Assembly: GCA_023429825.1 (NCBI GenBank)
Contig: JAEZDC010000045.1
Coordinates: forward strand, 1 to 29,467
DNA from: Bacteroidota bacterium
GTDB taxonomy: Bacteria; Bacteroidota; Bacteroidia; Chitinophagales; Chitinophagaceae
Direction: 5' to 3'
Length of the DNA: 29,467 nt
Part shown: piece by piece, positions 7,865 through 15,105 of the stretch
Position numbering within the stretch: position 1 is the stretch's first letter
Layout: each line of letters begins with the position of its first letter
The notes under the pieces: model-generated
Seen by the model: the letters and a program-made list of their open reading frames with translations, nothing else
Databases searched by the model: none
What the model was told of the DNA's origin: nothing
Program-made: the position numbers and the translations under genes

Positions 7865-8640
7865 AAAAACTTACAATGATCATTGTATCACTACTAGTGA
7901 TCACAACCACAGTCTTTACCGTTTACGCCCAGCAAAAAGACAAAGGGAGTAACGGTAACAAAGGCAAGGGAAAGGAACAGCATGCCCAGAAAGATAAAGG
8001 CAATAAGCAGGATAAAAAAGATGATAGCAGGGGTAATTCTGATAAAAGCAAAGATGATAAAGCTGACAAAAGAAATAATGACGATAATGGGAATGGAAAA
8101 GGAAAGAATAAAGATAAAGACCACGATGATGAAGGGGATGGCAGGGGTAGAGATAAAAATAAGATGAAAGATGGTTATAAGTGGGACAGGGAAACTTTTA
8201 AAGACAGGAAACAGTATCGCAACCAGGATAAGGTGACCATTTGCCATAAGATCAATCGTAATGATGAACCTCCTGTTACGATACGCGTATCAGAAAATGC
8301 ATTGAAAGCACATCTCAATCACGGTGATGTGCAGGGAGATTGCCCGGCTGTTTCTAATAACAGGTTCAGCGATGCATTCCTGAAAAGAAGAACACAATAC
8401 TATACTACGTTGCAAGATGGGCAGGAGCAGGTGGTATACAGCAGATCGATCTTAGATTATGCCTTAGAAAGATTAACAGGTGCCCGTTCTCAACTGGTGG
8501 TATTGCAAAGAAATAATGCCCCCCAGGCAGAGATCGATCGTAAGCAGGCTGTCGTTGTTGAATTAGAACAAAATGTTTCTTTATTAGAGACATTAGTTGG
8601 TGTTGCAGCGAATCTTTTAGTGAATAAGATCACTAATTAG
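7861..8640 (+). CDS. Secreted protein with Lys/Asp/Asn-rich region and C-H...H-H...C motif
   Basis: The 259 residues start with a signal peptide (1-23, cut near VYA/QQ). Residues 25-115 are of very low complexity, built almost only of Lys, Asp, Asn, Gly, Arg and Glu, and are likely disordered. Residues 124-161 contain DKVTICHK, then VTIRVSENALKAHLNHGD, then GDC. Its Cys128, His129, His151, His154 and Cys161 could bind a metal or be disulfide-bonded. I know this pattern from other exported Bacteroidota proteins but not a proven function. Residues 185-259 look helical, with a probable coiled coil (190-245). It is coupled to the lipoprotein gene upstream and followed by a strong terminator. Confidence 0.75.
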   Translation: MKKLTMIIVSLLVITTTVFTVYAQQKDKGSNGNKGKGKEQHAQKDKGNKQDKKDDSRGNSDKSKDDKADKRNNDDNGNGKGKNKDKDHDDEGDGRGRDKNKMKDGYKWDRETFKDRKQYRNQDKVTICHKINRNDEPPVTIRVSENALKAHLNHGDVQGDCPAVSNNRFSDAFLKRRTQYYTTLQDGQEQVVYSRSILDYALERLTGARSQLVVLQRNNAPQAEIDRKQAVVVELEQNVSLLETLVGVAANLLVNKITN

Positions 8641-8660
8641 TACTATCCGGATTTTTAGCA

Positions 8661-8687
8661 AAAGGCTGTTGATAGCAGCCTTTTTTT
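8661..8687 (+). terminator. Rho-independent terminator
   Basis: An 8-bp stem AAAGGCTG / CAGCCTTT with a 7-base loop is followed by further T residues. It lies 20 bases after the stop of the Lys/Asp-rich secreted protein gene. Confidence 0.88.
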
Positions 8688-8699
8688 ATGAATCTAACA

Positions 8700-8728
8700 A
8701 AAGAAAACCGCCCTGAAAGAGCGGCTTT
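8700..8728 (-). terminator. Rho-independent terminator of the 51-residue gene
   Basis: On the minus strand AAAGCCGC, a 9-base loop and GCGGTTTT (one G-U pair) are followed by CTTTT. It lies about 80 bases past the stop of the small gene at 8806-8961 and supports that gene being transcribed. Confidence 0.65.
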
Positions 8729-8805
8729 ACTAACCTATAATGTCTATCATTTGGTCTGGGAATGAAGTAGGGGCAGGGAGGAATGTATTGTATGTATATT
8801 AAGGC

Positions 8806-8961
8806 CTATAAACGTTGTCTGAGTATCCAGCAAACAGTTCCGTAAGTGTTATGGAGTGGGAATGATTCACCTGCTTTGAGTTCAACAGTAAGTACCTGTT
8901 CACCCATGCATTTGTACACTCCTGCGATCTTACATGTTTCTCCTGTTACGCCTGATCTCAT
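8806..8961 (-). CDS. 51-residue Cys-containing small protein
   Basis: From ATG (8961) to TAG (8806-8808) the frame encodes 51 residues: MRSGVTGETC, then KIAGVYKC, then AGESFPLHN, then GTVCWILRQ. The spacing G-x2-C-x3-G-x-Y-x-C, the later F-P and the aromatic-rich end recall small YjzC-like or zinc-ribbon-like proteins common in Bacteroidota, in which Cys pairs may hold zinc. There are three Cys (10, 18 and 43), with a His where a fourth ligand might be, so metal binding is only a suggestion. A minus-strand terminator follows. No partner gene lies on the same strand. Confidence 0.65.
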   Translation of the reverse strand: MRSGVTGETCKIAGVYKCMGEQVLTVELKAGESFPLHNTYGTVCWILRQRL

Positions 8962-9519
8962 ATGATGATGATTTGTTATGAGTGCAAGTTGGTGAGAATG
9001 CGGTACACTACATATTAAATGGCTCTTTAGTGAGATTAAGAAATCATGAGTACTATTAAAGAGCGTTTAAAGAGCGGCAGTAACGGTTGTAAGAGTGACT
9101 TGTACATATGCAACCAATGGTAAGTCCTTAACACAGGAATCGCAGTTGGCTGAAAATGCTTTTCATGCACTCCTCATGCACCATCTATGCCTTTGATAGG
9201 GCTTTGATAGGGCTTTGCTATGCCTTTGGTATGCATTAAGCAGGACTTGTACAGCCGGAGTGGCTATCTCTTGGCACTGGTGTGACATCAAAGCGCTAAG
9301 CCAGCGTTATACAAATCAATTAGGTAAAGCGTTCAACCTCGCAGTACTGGAAAGGAAAATAGAGGCCTGAGCAAAAACGCTGTGAAGTAGATGTAATTCA
9401 TAACAGGCTCCGTTACAAGTCATATTACGATAGCTTTAGCCTGGTGATGACAGGGAGAGATTTATTGGTTGATACAGCAGTAAATACTTAATTTTCTTGC
9501 ACCATCCATACCCCTGCAT
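8962..9519. other. Intergenic region without a convincing gene
   Basis: This 558-bp stretch lies between the divergent small gene and the TPR protein gene. I find no ORF with a coherent protein and no tRNA or rRNA. It contains the 11-bp phased array described separately. Near the right end is a promoter-like pair: TTG at 9465 and TAATTTTC at 9489-9496, which would fit the TPR gene starting at 9520. Confidence 0.5.
9165..9263. repeat. 11-bp phased tandem array, about 9 units
   Basis: Units begin at 9165, 9176, 9187, 9198, 9209, 9220, 9231, 9242 and 9253, every 11 bases without exception. The central copies read ATGCCTTTGAT, AGGGCTTTGAT, AGGGCTTTGCT and ATGCCTTTGGT; the outer ones keep mainly the first two to four bases. 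A possible extra unit at 9156 is out of step by two bases. Function unknown. The period equals about one helical turn and half the period of the array at 395-715. Confidence 0.75.
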
Positions 9520-10899
9520 ATGAGAATAATTTACATCCTGTTGTTATGTATTTGTATTACACCTGTATTAAGTCAAACCAAAGCCTCTGATAGTCTCACC
9601 ACTTTGCTGGCAAAAGAAAAAATCGACACCGTTAAAGCCAGGCTGATGCTTAATCTCGCTTCTGTATATACCACTACAGAACCGGACAGATCTTTAAAGC
9701 TGATATACCAAGCCTGGAAAATAGCCGATCAAACAGGTTATGAACCCCTAATAATGCGCTGTAAACTATCAGCCGGTTATATTATGGGTTTCACTGGAAA
9801 TTATGTAAAAGCTTTACAGCTTACTCTTGAAGGAAAGGCAATAGCCGAGAAGTTGAACATCCAATGGGCCCTTACCGGCTCTTATCACCAACTTGGAAAT
9901 ATTTACAAATGGCAAAAGAATTTTCGCCTTTCTGCGATACAGTATCACCAGGCTTTACAATACGCCGGCACCGGGCCATATTTGCCGCAGTTGAATCTTG
10001 GTATTGTATACCTGGAACTGGGACAGGTTGATTCAGCACTTCAATATGCACAGCAGTCTTACCAACTTATTCTTAAGGATCCAGGAAAAACGTATCTCGC
10101 CGCCGTTTTAGGGAACCTCGGCAGGATCCATCAGCAGTTAGGAAACAGGGTACTTGGCAGAAACTATCTTTCAATGGCTGAGGAGGAAGCCGCTAGAAGG
10201 GGATCAATGAGAAGTCGTGGCTTTATATGGTTGGATCTATCTGCATTTTTCCAGTTTGAGAAGAATACTGATTCAGCCATTCATTATTCTAAACGGATAA
10301 TCAATACTCCCGGCATGAACCAGTTTAAACCAGTGATGCTGGATGCAGCTCAAAATCTTTCTGACTTCTATACAAACCGTAATACAGACAGTGCATTCAA
10401 ATACCTGAAACTTGCCACGGCATTAAAAGAAGAGTTGGTAGGGGCGGAGAAAACACAGCAGATGCTGACAATGCGTTATGAAGAAGAATTAAGGCAACAA
10501 CAGATGGCTACCACAAAAATAAAAGAGGCAGAAGACCGGAAGAACAATCTTCAATATGCAGCCATTGCAATCGCATTGGTGGTCTTCGTGATATTGTTCT
10601 TTGTGTTCAGTCATTCGATAATGGCTAATCAAAAGCTGATAAAATTTTTGGGAGTGATTGCTTTACTGATCGTATTTGAATTCCTGAATCTTTTATTGCA
10701 CCCATGGCTCGGAGCAGTCACACATCATTCACCTGTACTTATGCTGCTTGCAATGGTTTGCGTTGCTGCATTATTAATTCCGTTGCATCACAAACTGGAA
10801 CATTGGATAACGCATCGTTTGGTAGAGAAGAATAAGAAGATAAGAGTAGCGGCTGCGAAGAAAATCATTGCACAACTGGAACCTGAAAATGCGAATTAG
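9520..10899 (+). CDS. TPR-repeat membrane protein
   Basis: The 459 residues start with a signal peptide (MRIIYILLLCICITPVLS). Residues 20-310 are helical repeats of the TPR type, seen in segments such as YHQLGNIYKWQKNFRLSAIQ and LGIVYLELGQVDSALQYAQQ. Residues 310-345 are charged and probably coiled coil. Three hydrophobic segments follow (about 346-366, 372-395 and 405-425), and then a basic cytoplasmic tail. Layouts of this kind occur in Bacteroidota sensor proteins, where a histidine kinase or LuxR helix-turn-helix follows the membrane segments. No such output domain is present here, so the protein may be a truncated relative or a sensor that signals through a partner. Function unknown. Confidence 0.8.
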   Translation: MRIIYILLLCICITPVLSQTKASDSLTTLLAKEKIDTVKARLMLNLASVYTTTEPDRSLKLIYQAWKIADQTGYEPLIMRCKLSAGYIMGFTGNYVKALQLTLEGKAIAEKLNIQWALTGSYHQLGNIYKWQKNFRLSAIQYHQALQYAGTGPYLPQLNLGIVYLELGQVDSALQYAQQSYQLILKDPGKTYLAAVLGNLGRIHQQLGNRVLGRNYLSMAEEEAARRGSMRSRGFIWLDLSAFFQFEKNTDSAIHYSKRIINTPGMNQFKPVMLDAAQNLSDFYTNRNTDSAFKYLKLATALKEELVGAEKTQQMLTMRYEEELRQQQMATTKIKEAEDRKNNLQYAAIAIALVVFVILFFVFSHSIMANQKLIKFLGVIALLIVFEFLNLLLHPWLGAVTHHSPVLMLLAMVCVAALLIPLHHKLEHWITHRLVEKNKKIRVAAAKKIIAQLEPENAN

Positions 10900-10971
10900 T
10901 TTCTTCAGCTTATAAATAAAAAAAGCGTAGTTCATCACTTGTGCCAGATAAGAGATTCACTACACTGAGAA

Positions 10972-11062
10972 GGCAGTACCCCTGAAGCAGCTCAGGCAAC
11001 TTATAACAGTTTAAGAACTATTATTACAGTTATAATAATGAATGTAACTAAACTGGCTTACC
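10972..11062. repeat. Possible decayed relative of the 22-bp array
   Basis: Between the converging ends of the TPR gene and tspO, the pattern CAGTT - 4 to 5 bases - AACT recurs (GGCAGT at 10972, ACAGTTTAAG + AACTATTATT, ACAGTTATAAT + AATGAATGTA) with steps near 20-22 bases. The match is weak and may be chance in AT-rich DNA. Confidence 0.25.
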
Positions 11063-11073
11063 CGCCGACAATA

Positions 11074-11532
11074 CTAATTCAGCGTATAAATCTTCCAGTT
11101 AAGTACAGTGGCAAAACTCACCCATAGCAGGTAAGGCACCAGCAACCATGCAGCGGTTTTAGAAACACGCCGAAAGCTGAAGATGGTCACTAATATCATC
11201 ACCCATAAAGCAACGATATCGATCAGTGCGATGCCGATCATGTGGAAGTTGAAAAAGAAAATGCTCCATAAAAAATTCAGCAATAGCTGGAACAGGAAAA
11301 TGGAGACCTGCATATTTCTTTCTCTTGAAGCGGGTTGCCTCCAGATGAGCCAGAAAGAAAGTCCCATCATAATATATAATACCGTCCATACCGGTGCGAA
11401 TAGCCAGTTTGGCGGTTGAAATGAAGGCTTGCTGAGATCAGTATACCACTGTCCTGATGATTCTCCTGCAGTTATATATCCTGCCAATACGCCGGTGCCT
11501 AAGGTGATGAGTAATGAAATGATCAGCTTCAT
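11074..11532 (-). CDS. tspO: TspO/MBR family tryptophan-rich membrane protein
   Basis: Family members bind porphyrins and related ligands and have five membrane helices. From the ATG at 11532 the protein has 152 residues, the usual length. Conserved family features are Trp29-Tyr30, LSKPSFQPP (33-41), FAPVWTVLYIMMG (45-57), LNFLWS (85-90), ALIDI (102-106) and LVPYLLWVSFATVLN (131-145). A longer frame beginning at 11670 would add 46 polar residues and run over the start of the divergent gene, so I reject it. The tryptophan richness is structural; nothing here links it to the trp operon. Confidence 0.93.
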   Translation of the reverse strand: MKLIISLLITLGTGVLAGYITAGESSGQWYTDLSKPSFQPPNWLFAPVWTVLYIMMGLSFWLIWRQPASRERNMQVSIFLFQLLLNFLWSIFFFNFHMIGIALIDIVALWVMILVTIFSFRRVSKTAAWLLVPYLLWVSFATVLNWKIYTLN

Positions 11533-11573
11533 GTATGCTATCTGTTTAGTTATCGTTTGCGGGTTACTGGGTA

Positions 11574-11603
11574 TTTGCAGGCTTGAAGATAATAATACAT
11601 TTA
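11574..11603 (+). promoter_or_regulatory. Bacteroidota-type promoter, probably giving a leaderless message
   Basis: TTTG (11574-11577), 18 bases, then TACATTTA (11596-11603) matches TTTG ... TAnnTTTG in all but the last base. The ATG at 11608 starts four bases further on, about where transcription should begin. Confidence 0.5.
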
Positions 11604-11607
11604 TACT

Positions 11608-12072
11608 ATGAAGCAGCTTAAATTCCTTTTTATCATCACAGCTATGATAAGCCTTTCTGCCAATGCGCAAAGCACTAAAGATTCAGCAGAAGTTGTAAAA
11701 GCGCTAAAAGAATTATTGAGTATTTGTAAGAACGTGGATTTTGGCGATCCTAAAACATCTTCGCTTGGTACATTTTATAAAGCCGCTACTTATATTATTT
11801 ACCAGGGTGATGATGATAAGAGAAGATGGAAAGATTTCGCCAATTATTCAAATGCAGAAGAAAAGAAGCGGGTTGATGAAGTGTGCTATGATATCAATAG
11901 CACCATTAACCAGGATAGCAGTTATGTGATCACTGGTTTTAAAACAAATAAAGAATCAGAGGGGATGTGGTATGTGCTGCAGGTGAGTTATATGAAGAAG
12001 GACCGCAAACGCAATATCAACTTTGCATTTTTAAAAGTAAAGAACCGTTTTGGTATAGGTGATATCGATTAA
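11608..12072 (+). CDS. Secreted protein of unknown function
   Basis: The 154 residues start with a signal peptide (MKQLKFLFIITAMISLSANA, then Q). The mature part of about 133 residues is mixed alpha/beta, with two Cys residues (40 and 93) that could form a disulfide. I recognise no domain. The segment SYVITGFKTNKESEGMWYVL and the closing NFAFLKVKNRFGIGDID look like an edge-to-core beta hairpin. It stands alone on its strand, divergent from tspO. Confidence 0.75.
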   Translation: MKQLKFLFIITAMISLSANAQSTKDSAEVVKALKELLSICKNVDFGDPKTSSLGTFYKAATYIIYQGDDDKRRWKDFANYSNAEEKKRVDEVCYDINSTINQDSSYVITGFKTNKESEGMWYVLQVSYMKKDRKRNINFAFLKVKNRFGIGDID

Positions 12073-12084
12073 ATTAAAAACAAA

Positions 12085-12105
12085 AAGGCATCAAAGAGAT
12101 GCCTT
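12085..12105. terminator. Hairpin terminator, mainly for the minus-strand gene
   Basis: AAGGCATC / GATGCCTT with a 5-base loop. On the minus strand the stem is followed by TTTGTTTTT, a good U-tract. On the plus strand it is followed by CATTAT, so it serves the gene at 12108-12461 best and may also stop the converging message. Confidence 0.75.
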
Positions 12106-12107
12106 CA

Positions 12108-12461
12108 TTATCGCTTTCTTGGTTGTGCTACCAATTGAATTTTGCCTTCCAGATAGGTAGATATTTCTTTCAACTTCACCTCGTCATCCACTACTGTTTT
12201 TAATGCAGCGATCTCTTTTTCTTTAAGGTCGGCTATGGCTTTATTCTTTGCTTCTTTACCTATCTGACTTTCTACATGCGGCATCTGGTAGTTCTGCAAC
12301 TGTTTGGAATAGGTTTCTTTTACATCTACCAATTTCCTGCTTACTTCCCTGGTTAGAGAAAATTTTTGAGATACGGTTTGCACCAGACTTGTCTTCCAGT
12401 CCTGGGCATGTACGATAGCAAATGATATGAACAGTGTTCCAAGCAAAATGATCTTCTTCAT
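12108..12461 (-). CDS. Small secreted helical protein of unknown function
   Basis: 117 residues with a clear signal peptide (MKKIILLGTLFISFAIVHA, then Q). The mature part of about 98 residues is almost all helix-forming and rich in Lys, Glu and Leu, with possible coiled coil near 75-110. It contains no Cys. I recognise no family. A single-gene unit with its own terminator directly after the stop. Confidence 0.7.
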   Translation of the reverse strand: MKKIILLGTLFISFAIVHAQDWKTSLVQTVSQKFSLTREVSRKLVDVKETYSKQLQNYQMPHVESQIGKEAKNKAIADLKEKEIAALKTVVDDEVKLKEISTYLEGKIQLVAQPRKR

Positions 12462-12629
12462 CTATTGATTTTGCCCCAAAATAAAAGCATTGTATGAACC
12501 AATGGAATATGTAATTCCTCTAATTTATCACTGGTTGACAATGTGAAAGCGGCAAATGATAGGCTGTAATTAACAATTAGCAGCTAAACTGGCATAGATT
12601 TTAAAGTCAAAAGATCAAATCAGTTGGTT

Positions 12630-13331
12630 ATGAAAAAGCTTTTACTCGCTGCCACTATACTTTTCTCTTTTACCGCATGTGATACAGCAAGGTCCATCTT
12701 AAACTCAGATAACCTTACATCGCAGGATGTAGCTATGGGTTTGAAAGAGGCTTTATCAATAGGTGCACAAAACAGCAGCAGTCGTTTATCTCTCGAGAAC
12801 GGTTTCTTTGGTAATGCAATCCTAAAGATATGGATGCCACCCGAAGCACAAAGAGTTGAAAGCATCTTGCGTGGAGTAGGATTTGGTGCTACGGTAGACA
12901 AGGCGGTATTGGCGATGAACAGGGCTGCTGAAGAAGCTGCAAAAACGGCAGGAACTATTTTCGTTGATGCAGTAAGACAGATGACGATACAAGATGCGAT
13001 CGGTATTTTAAGGGGTAGTGATACTGCTGCGACTAATTATTTAAGAAGAACTACGTCGCAGACATTATTTAATGCATTTAAGCCGGCGATCAACAGTGCA
13101 CTGGCTAAAACAGATGCAACGAAATACTGGAATGAGGTATTTACGCTGTATAACCAGTTCTCCAAAACACCTGTAACAACTGACCTGAGTTCTTATGTAA
13201 CTCAAAAAGCGATCGATGGTATCTTTTATGAAATAAGAAATGAAGAGATCAAGATCAGGCAAGACCCGGCAGCTCGTGTAACAGATATTTTACGAAGGGT
13301 GTTTGGAAGTAACCTTGCTCAAAGACGATAA
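12630..13331 (+). CDS. DUF4197 lipoprotein
   Basis: From the ATG at 12630 the protein has 233 residues. MKKLLLAATILFSFTAC is a lipoprotein signal with Cys17. The rest follows the DUF4197 pattern closely: GLKEALSIGAQN (38-49), NGFFGNAILKIWMPPEAQ (57-74), LAMNRAAEEAAKTAG (94-108), MTIQDAIGILRGSDTAAT (118-135) and ATKYWNEVFTLYN (163-175). The biochemical role of the family is not known to me. An in-frame TTG six bases upstream is possible but less likely than ATG. It ends at a very strong two-way terminator. Confidence 0.88.
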   Translation: MKKLLLAATILFSFTACDTARSILNSDNLTSQDVAMGLKEALSIGAQNSSSRLSLENGFFGNAILKIWMPPEAQRVESILRGVGFGATVDKAVLAMNRAAEEAAKTAGTIFVDAVRQMTIQDAIGILRGSDTAATNYLRRTTSQTLFNAFKPAINSALAKTDATKYWNEVFTLYNQFSKTPVTTDLSSYVTQKAIDGIFYEIRNEEIKIRQDPAARVTDILRRVFGSNLAQRR

Positions 13332-13345
13332 TCTTAATACGATAC

Positions 13346-13380
13346 AAAAAGAAAGTCCTGCTTTGCAGGACTTTCTTTTT
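13346..13380. terminator. Bidirectional terminator with a perfect 16-bp stem
   Basis: AAAAAGAAAGTCCTGC, loop TTT, and GCAGGACTTTCTTTTT pair without a mismatch. The A and T runs at both ends let it stop transcripts from both converging genes. The stop codon of the minus-strand gene lies at its edge. Confidence 0.93.
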
Positions 13381-13900
13381 AGTATTCTATTATCTCGCAG
13401 GTGGGTACTCCATCTGTAACACGAACAATAAATATTTTATTGTACACCGATTCGTCTAGCGGTTGATATTTATTTTGCCCGATCAATAAATTGGCTAAAA
13501 GCGGAATAGTGTTAGAGTGCCCCGCAACAACTACGGTTTTTCCCTTCAAAGCTTTTAGTTCTTCAGCAAAACCTTTTAGATTTCTTGCATCATACACCTG
13601 GATATCCATATGTCTTTCAGTAGCGAAAGGAAGCACCGTTGATTTTGTTCTGATGAAGTTGGTTGAATAAACAGCATCTGCTTTGTAGTCCTTCAATGCT
13701 GTTATCAGTTTCTCAGCTCTTTTCTTTCCTTCAGGTGAAAGTTCCGGATCGGATTGCATCATTGTACTGCCAGCTTTTGATGTGTCTTTTTCAGCATGTC
13801 TTACCAGTATGTAAGTAGTAGTAGATGATTGTGCGTTAGTATGGCTTAGTCCTGCCAAAACAAAAAAGCCGGCCAGTAACGTGTAGAGTATCGGTTTCAT
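13379..13900 (-). CDS. Exported histidine phosphatase family protein
   Basis: From the ATG at 13900 the protein has 173 residues, with a signal peptide ending TNA/Q near 23. ILVRHAEK (31-38) holds the catalytic RH pair Arg34-His35, phosphorylated in this superfamily. Arg84 in NFIRT and His128 in AGHSN are the other phosphate-pocket residues. The branch of small exported phosphatases acts on unknown phosphoesters, possibly sugar phosphates; the substrate cannot be read here. A frame extended to 13927 puts nine residues before the signal peptide and is rejected. Confidence 0.88.
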   Translation of the reverse strand: MKPILYTLLAGFFVLAGLSHTNAQSSTTTYILVRHAEKDTSKAGSTMMQSDPELSPEGKKRAEKLITALKDYKADAVYSTNFIRTKSTVLPFATERHMDIQVYDARNLKGFAEELKALKGKTVVVAGHSNTIPLLANLLIGQNKYQPLDESVYNKIFIVRVTDGVPTCEIIEY

Positions 13901-13961
13901 GAAATATAGTTTTGGTAAAAATAACAACTAATAAAGAGCGGCAAAACCACTCATAATAAAT

Positions 13962-13996
13962 AAAAAAAACTCTCATTTCCGATGAGAGTTTTTTTT
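13962..13996. terminator. Terminator after the barrel protein gene, symmetric
   Basis: AAAAAAAACTCTCAT and ATGAGAGTTTTTTTT flank a 5-base loop. It lies 16 bases past the minus-strand gene at 14013-14585, with T-runs in either direction. Confidence 0.9.
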
Positions 13997-14012
13997 AACG
14001 TATTCAATACTA

Positions 14013-14585
14013 TTAATCATTTTTCAACGGTGCGGAGAATCCTAATGAATATGTGAGTAGATTGGATGCATCTTTAGAAATGCCTACTTTATAACTACCC
14101 TGTAAGAAAAGGTGTGTGTTACCTCCGATATTGATCTGTAAACCAGATCCGAATGGTATATATGCATAAAAATCGGAAAGTTTGTAACTCGCAAAACCAG
14201 CGCCAGCGCTTAAATAAGGTACTATGAAAAACCTATCACTTAATAGCTTGCCGACGATATTCGCATTTAATTCAGCAAGGAAGAACTGACTATTTGAGCG
14301 ATTAGGAAATGTGGTAAATGAACCTGCAAGATTGGCCGCCACATCAAAATGATCAGAGAGCCCTTGCATGTAGCTTAGCCCTAAACCCGGTGCCATATCG
14401 TTAATACGGGCCCAGTTCTTATTATTTAATACACTGCCTATAGAAGAATTTTCAATCCTGGAAGCAGTAGTATAATCATTAAGGAAAAAATTTACTCCGA
14501 GAGAAGGGGCTTTTTTATTACCAGACTGACATATTCCGGTAAGGGTAATACCAGCTAAAAAAGCTGATAATATTAATTTCATCAT
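14013..14585 (-). CDS. Outer-membrane beta-barrel protein (OmpA-type barrel without the peptidoglycan domain)
   Basis: 190 residues with a signal peptide (1-20). Alternating polar and hydrophobic strands end in an aromatic-containing final strand (LLTYSLGFSAPL). The order LGVNFFLNDY, MAPGLGLSYMQGLSDHFD, FIVPYLSAGAGFASY and LQINIGGNTHLFLQGSYKVG resembles the N-terminal barrel of OmpA-family proteins I know from Chitinophagaceae. There the barrel is followed by an OmpA C-terminal domain; here it is followed at once by a stop and a strong terminator. Role probably structural or transport in the outer membrane. Confidence 0.75.
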   Translation of the reverse strand: MMKLILSAFLAGITLTGICQSGNKKAPSLGVNFFLNDYTTASRIENSSIGSVLNNKNWARINDMAPGLGLSYMQGLSDHFDVAANLAGSFTTFPNRSNSQFFLAELNANIVGKLLSDRFFIVPYLSAGAGFASYKLSDFYAYIPFGSGLQINIGGNTHLFLQGSYKVGISKDASNLLTYSLGFSAPLKND

Positions 14586-14604
14586 AAACAGTTTTTTGGT
14601 TCTA

Positions 14605-14635
14605 CAAATTTAATTGGGTGTATATAAAGTTGAAA
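14605..14635 (-). promoter_or_regulatory. Promoter of the barrel protein gene
   Basis: On the minus strand TTTC (14635-14632), 19 bases, then TAAATTTG (14612-14605), an exact match to the Bacteroidota -7 box TAnnTTTG. The ATG at 14585 lies 19 bases after the box, leaving a short untranslated leader. Confidence 0.6.
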
Positions 14636-14660
14636 ATAATAATTAATTAGTTATCACCAT

Positions 14661-15059
14661 TCAATCTACAGTTCCCTTAGGCACTTTTTCCACTTTTACC
14701 CTGGTTAGTCCTCTGCTAAGGAAGCCTAGTTTACTGGCTGCAGTTCTTGTTAGATCAACTACACGCCCTTTTTTTGCCATCCGGGGATGCATCCTGTCAT
14801 TTACTCTTATGATCACTGATTTTCCATTGCTGAGGTTCGTTACCCGCAGCCACGTATTCAATTTAAAATGGTTACTTGCTGCAGTGAACTTCTTATTGGT
14901 GAATATCTCTCCTGTAGCTGTTTTTATGCCTTCGAACTTTATACTGTAAAAGCTTGCTACCCCATAAATGACCTCTTTTCCTTTGGCAGAATCTGCAGGT
15001 TGCGATAAAGCTGGCAGCCCGATACAGACAGCAATAAAAAGGCTTATGAACTTTATCAT
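14661..15059 (-). CDS. RlpA-like double-psi beta-barrel protein
   Basis: 132 residues with a signal peptide (cut near LSQ/P). The RlpA fold is marked by YGVASFYSIKFEG (32-44), TATGEIF (47-53), LNTWLRVTNLSNGKSVIIRVNDRMHP (67-92, Asp88) and GRVVDLTRTAASKLG (98-112). RlpA proteins bind or cleave glycan strands of peptidoglycan, and the Asp corresponds to the acidic residue of the active site. Here the domain stands alone without a SPOR domain and without a lipobox, so it is periplasmic. It is divergent from a second cell-wall gene, a VanX-type dipeptidase, with 46 bases between them. Confidence 0.88.
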   Translation of the reverse strand: MIKFISLFIAVCIGLPALSQPADSAKGKEVIYGVASFYSIKFEGIKTATGEIFTNKKFTAASNHFKLNTWLRVTNLSNGKSVIIRVNDRMHPRMAKKGRVVDLTRTAASKLGFLSRGLTRVKVEKVPKGTVD

Positions 15060-15070
15060 CGTTTATTTAA

Positions 15071-15101
15071 TTTGAGCACCAGCTTATCAAAAATATATTT
15101 A
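15071..15101 (+). promoter_or_regulatory. Bacteroidota-type promoter, probably giving a leaderless message
   Basis: TTTG (15071-15074), 19 bases, then TATATTTA (15094-15101), one base off TAnnTTTG. The ATG at 15106 follows four bases later, close to the expected transcription start. Confidence 0.5.
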
Positions 15102-15105
15102 AAAT

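Noticed and set aside
7894..8247. 117-residue hydrophobic ORF on the minus strand
   Set aside because: It is the complement of the Lys/Asp-rich tract; AAA/GAT codons read backwards give Phe/Ile runs. The plus frame has a signal peptide, conserved motif and terminator.
11074..11532. Functional link between the tryptophan-rich TspO and the trp operon
   Set aside because: The genes are 3.6 kb apart with several unrelated units between them; the name refers only to the composition of the family.
11533..11670. N-terminal extension of TspO
   Set aside because: The extra 46 residues are polar, unlike the family, and overlap the start of the divergent secreted-protein gene. MKLIISLLITLG at 11532 is the family-like start.
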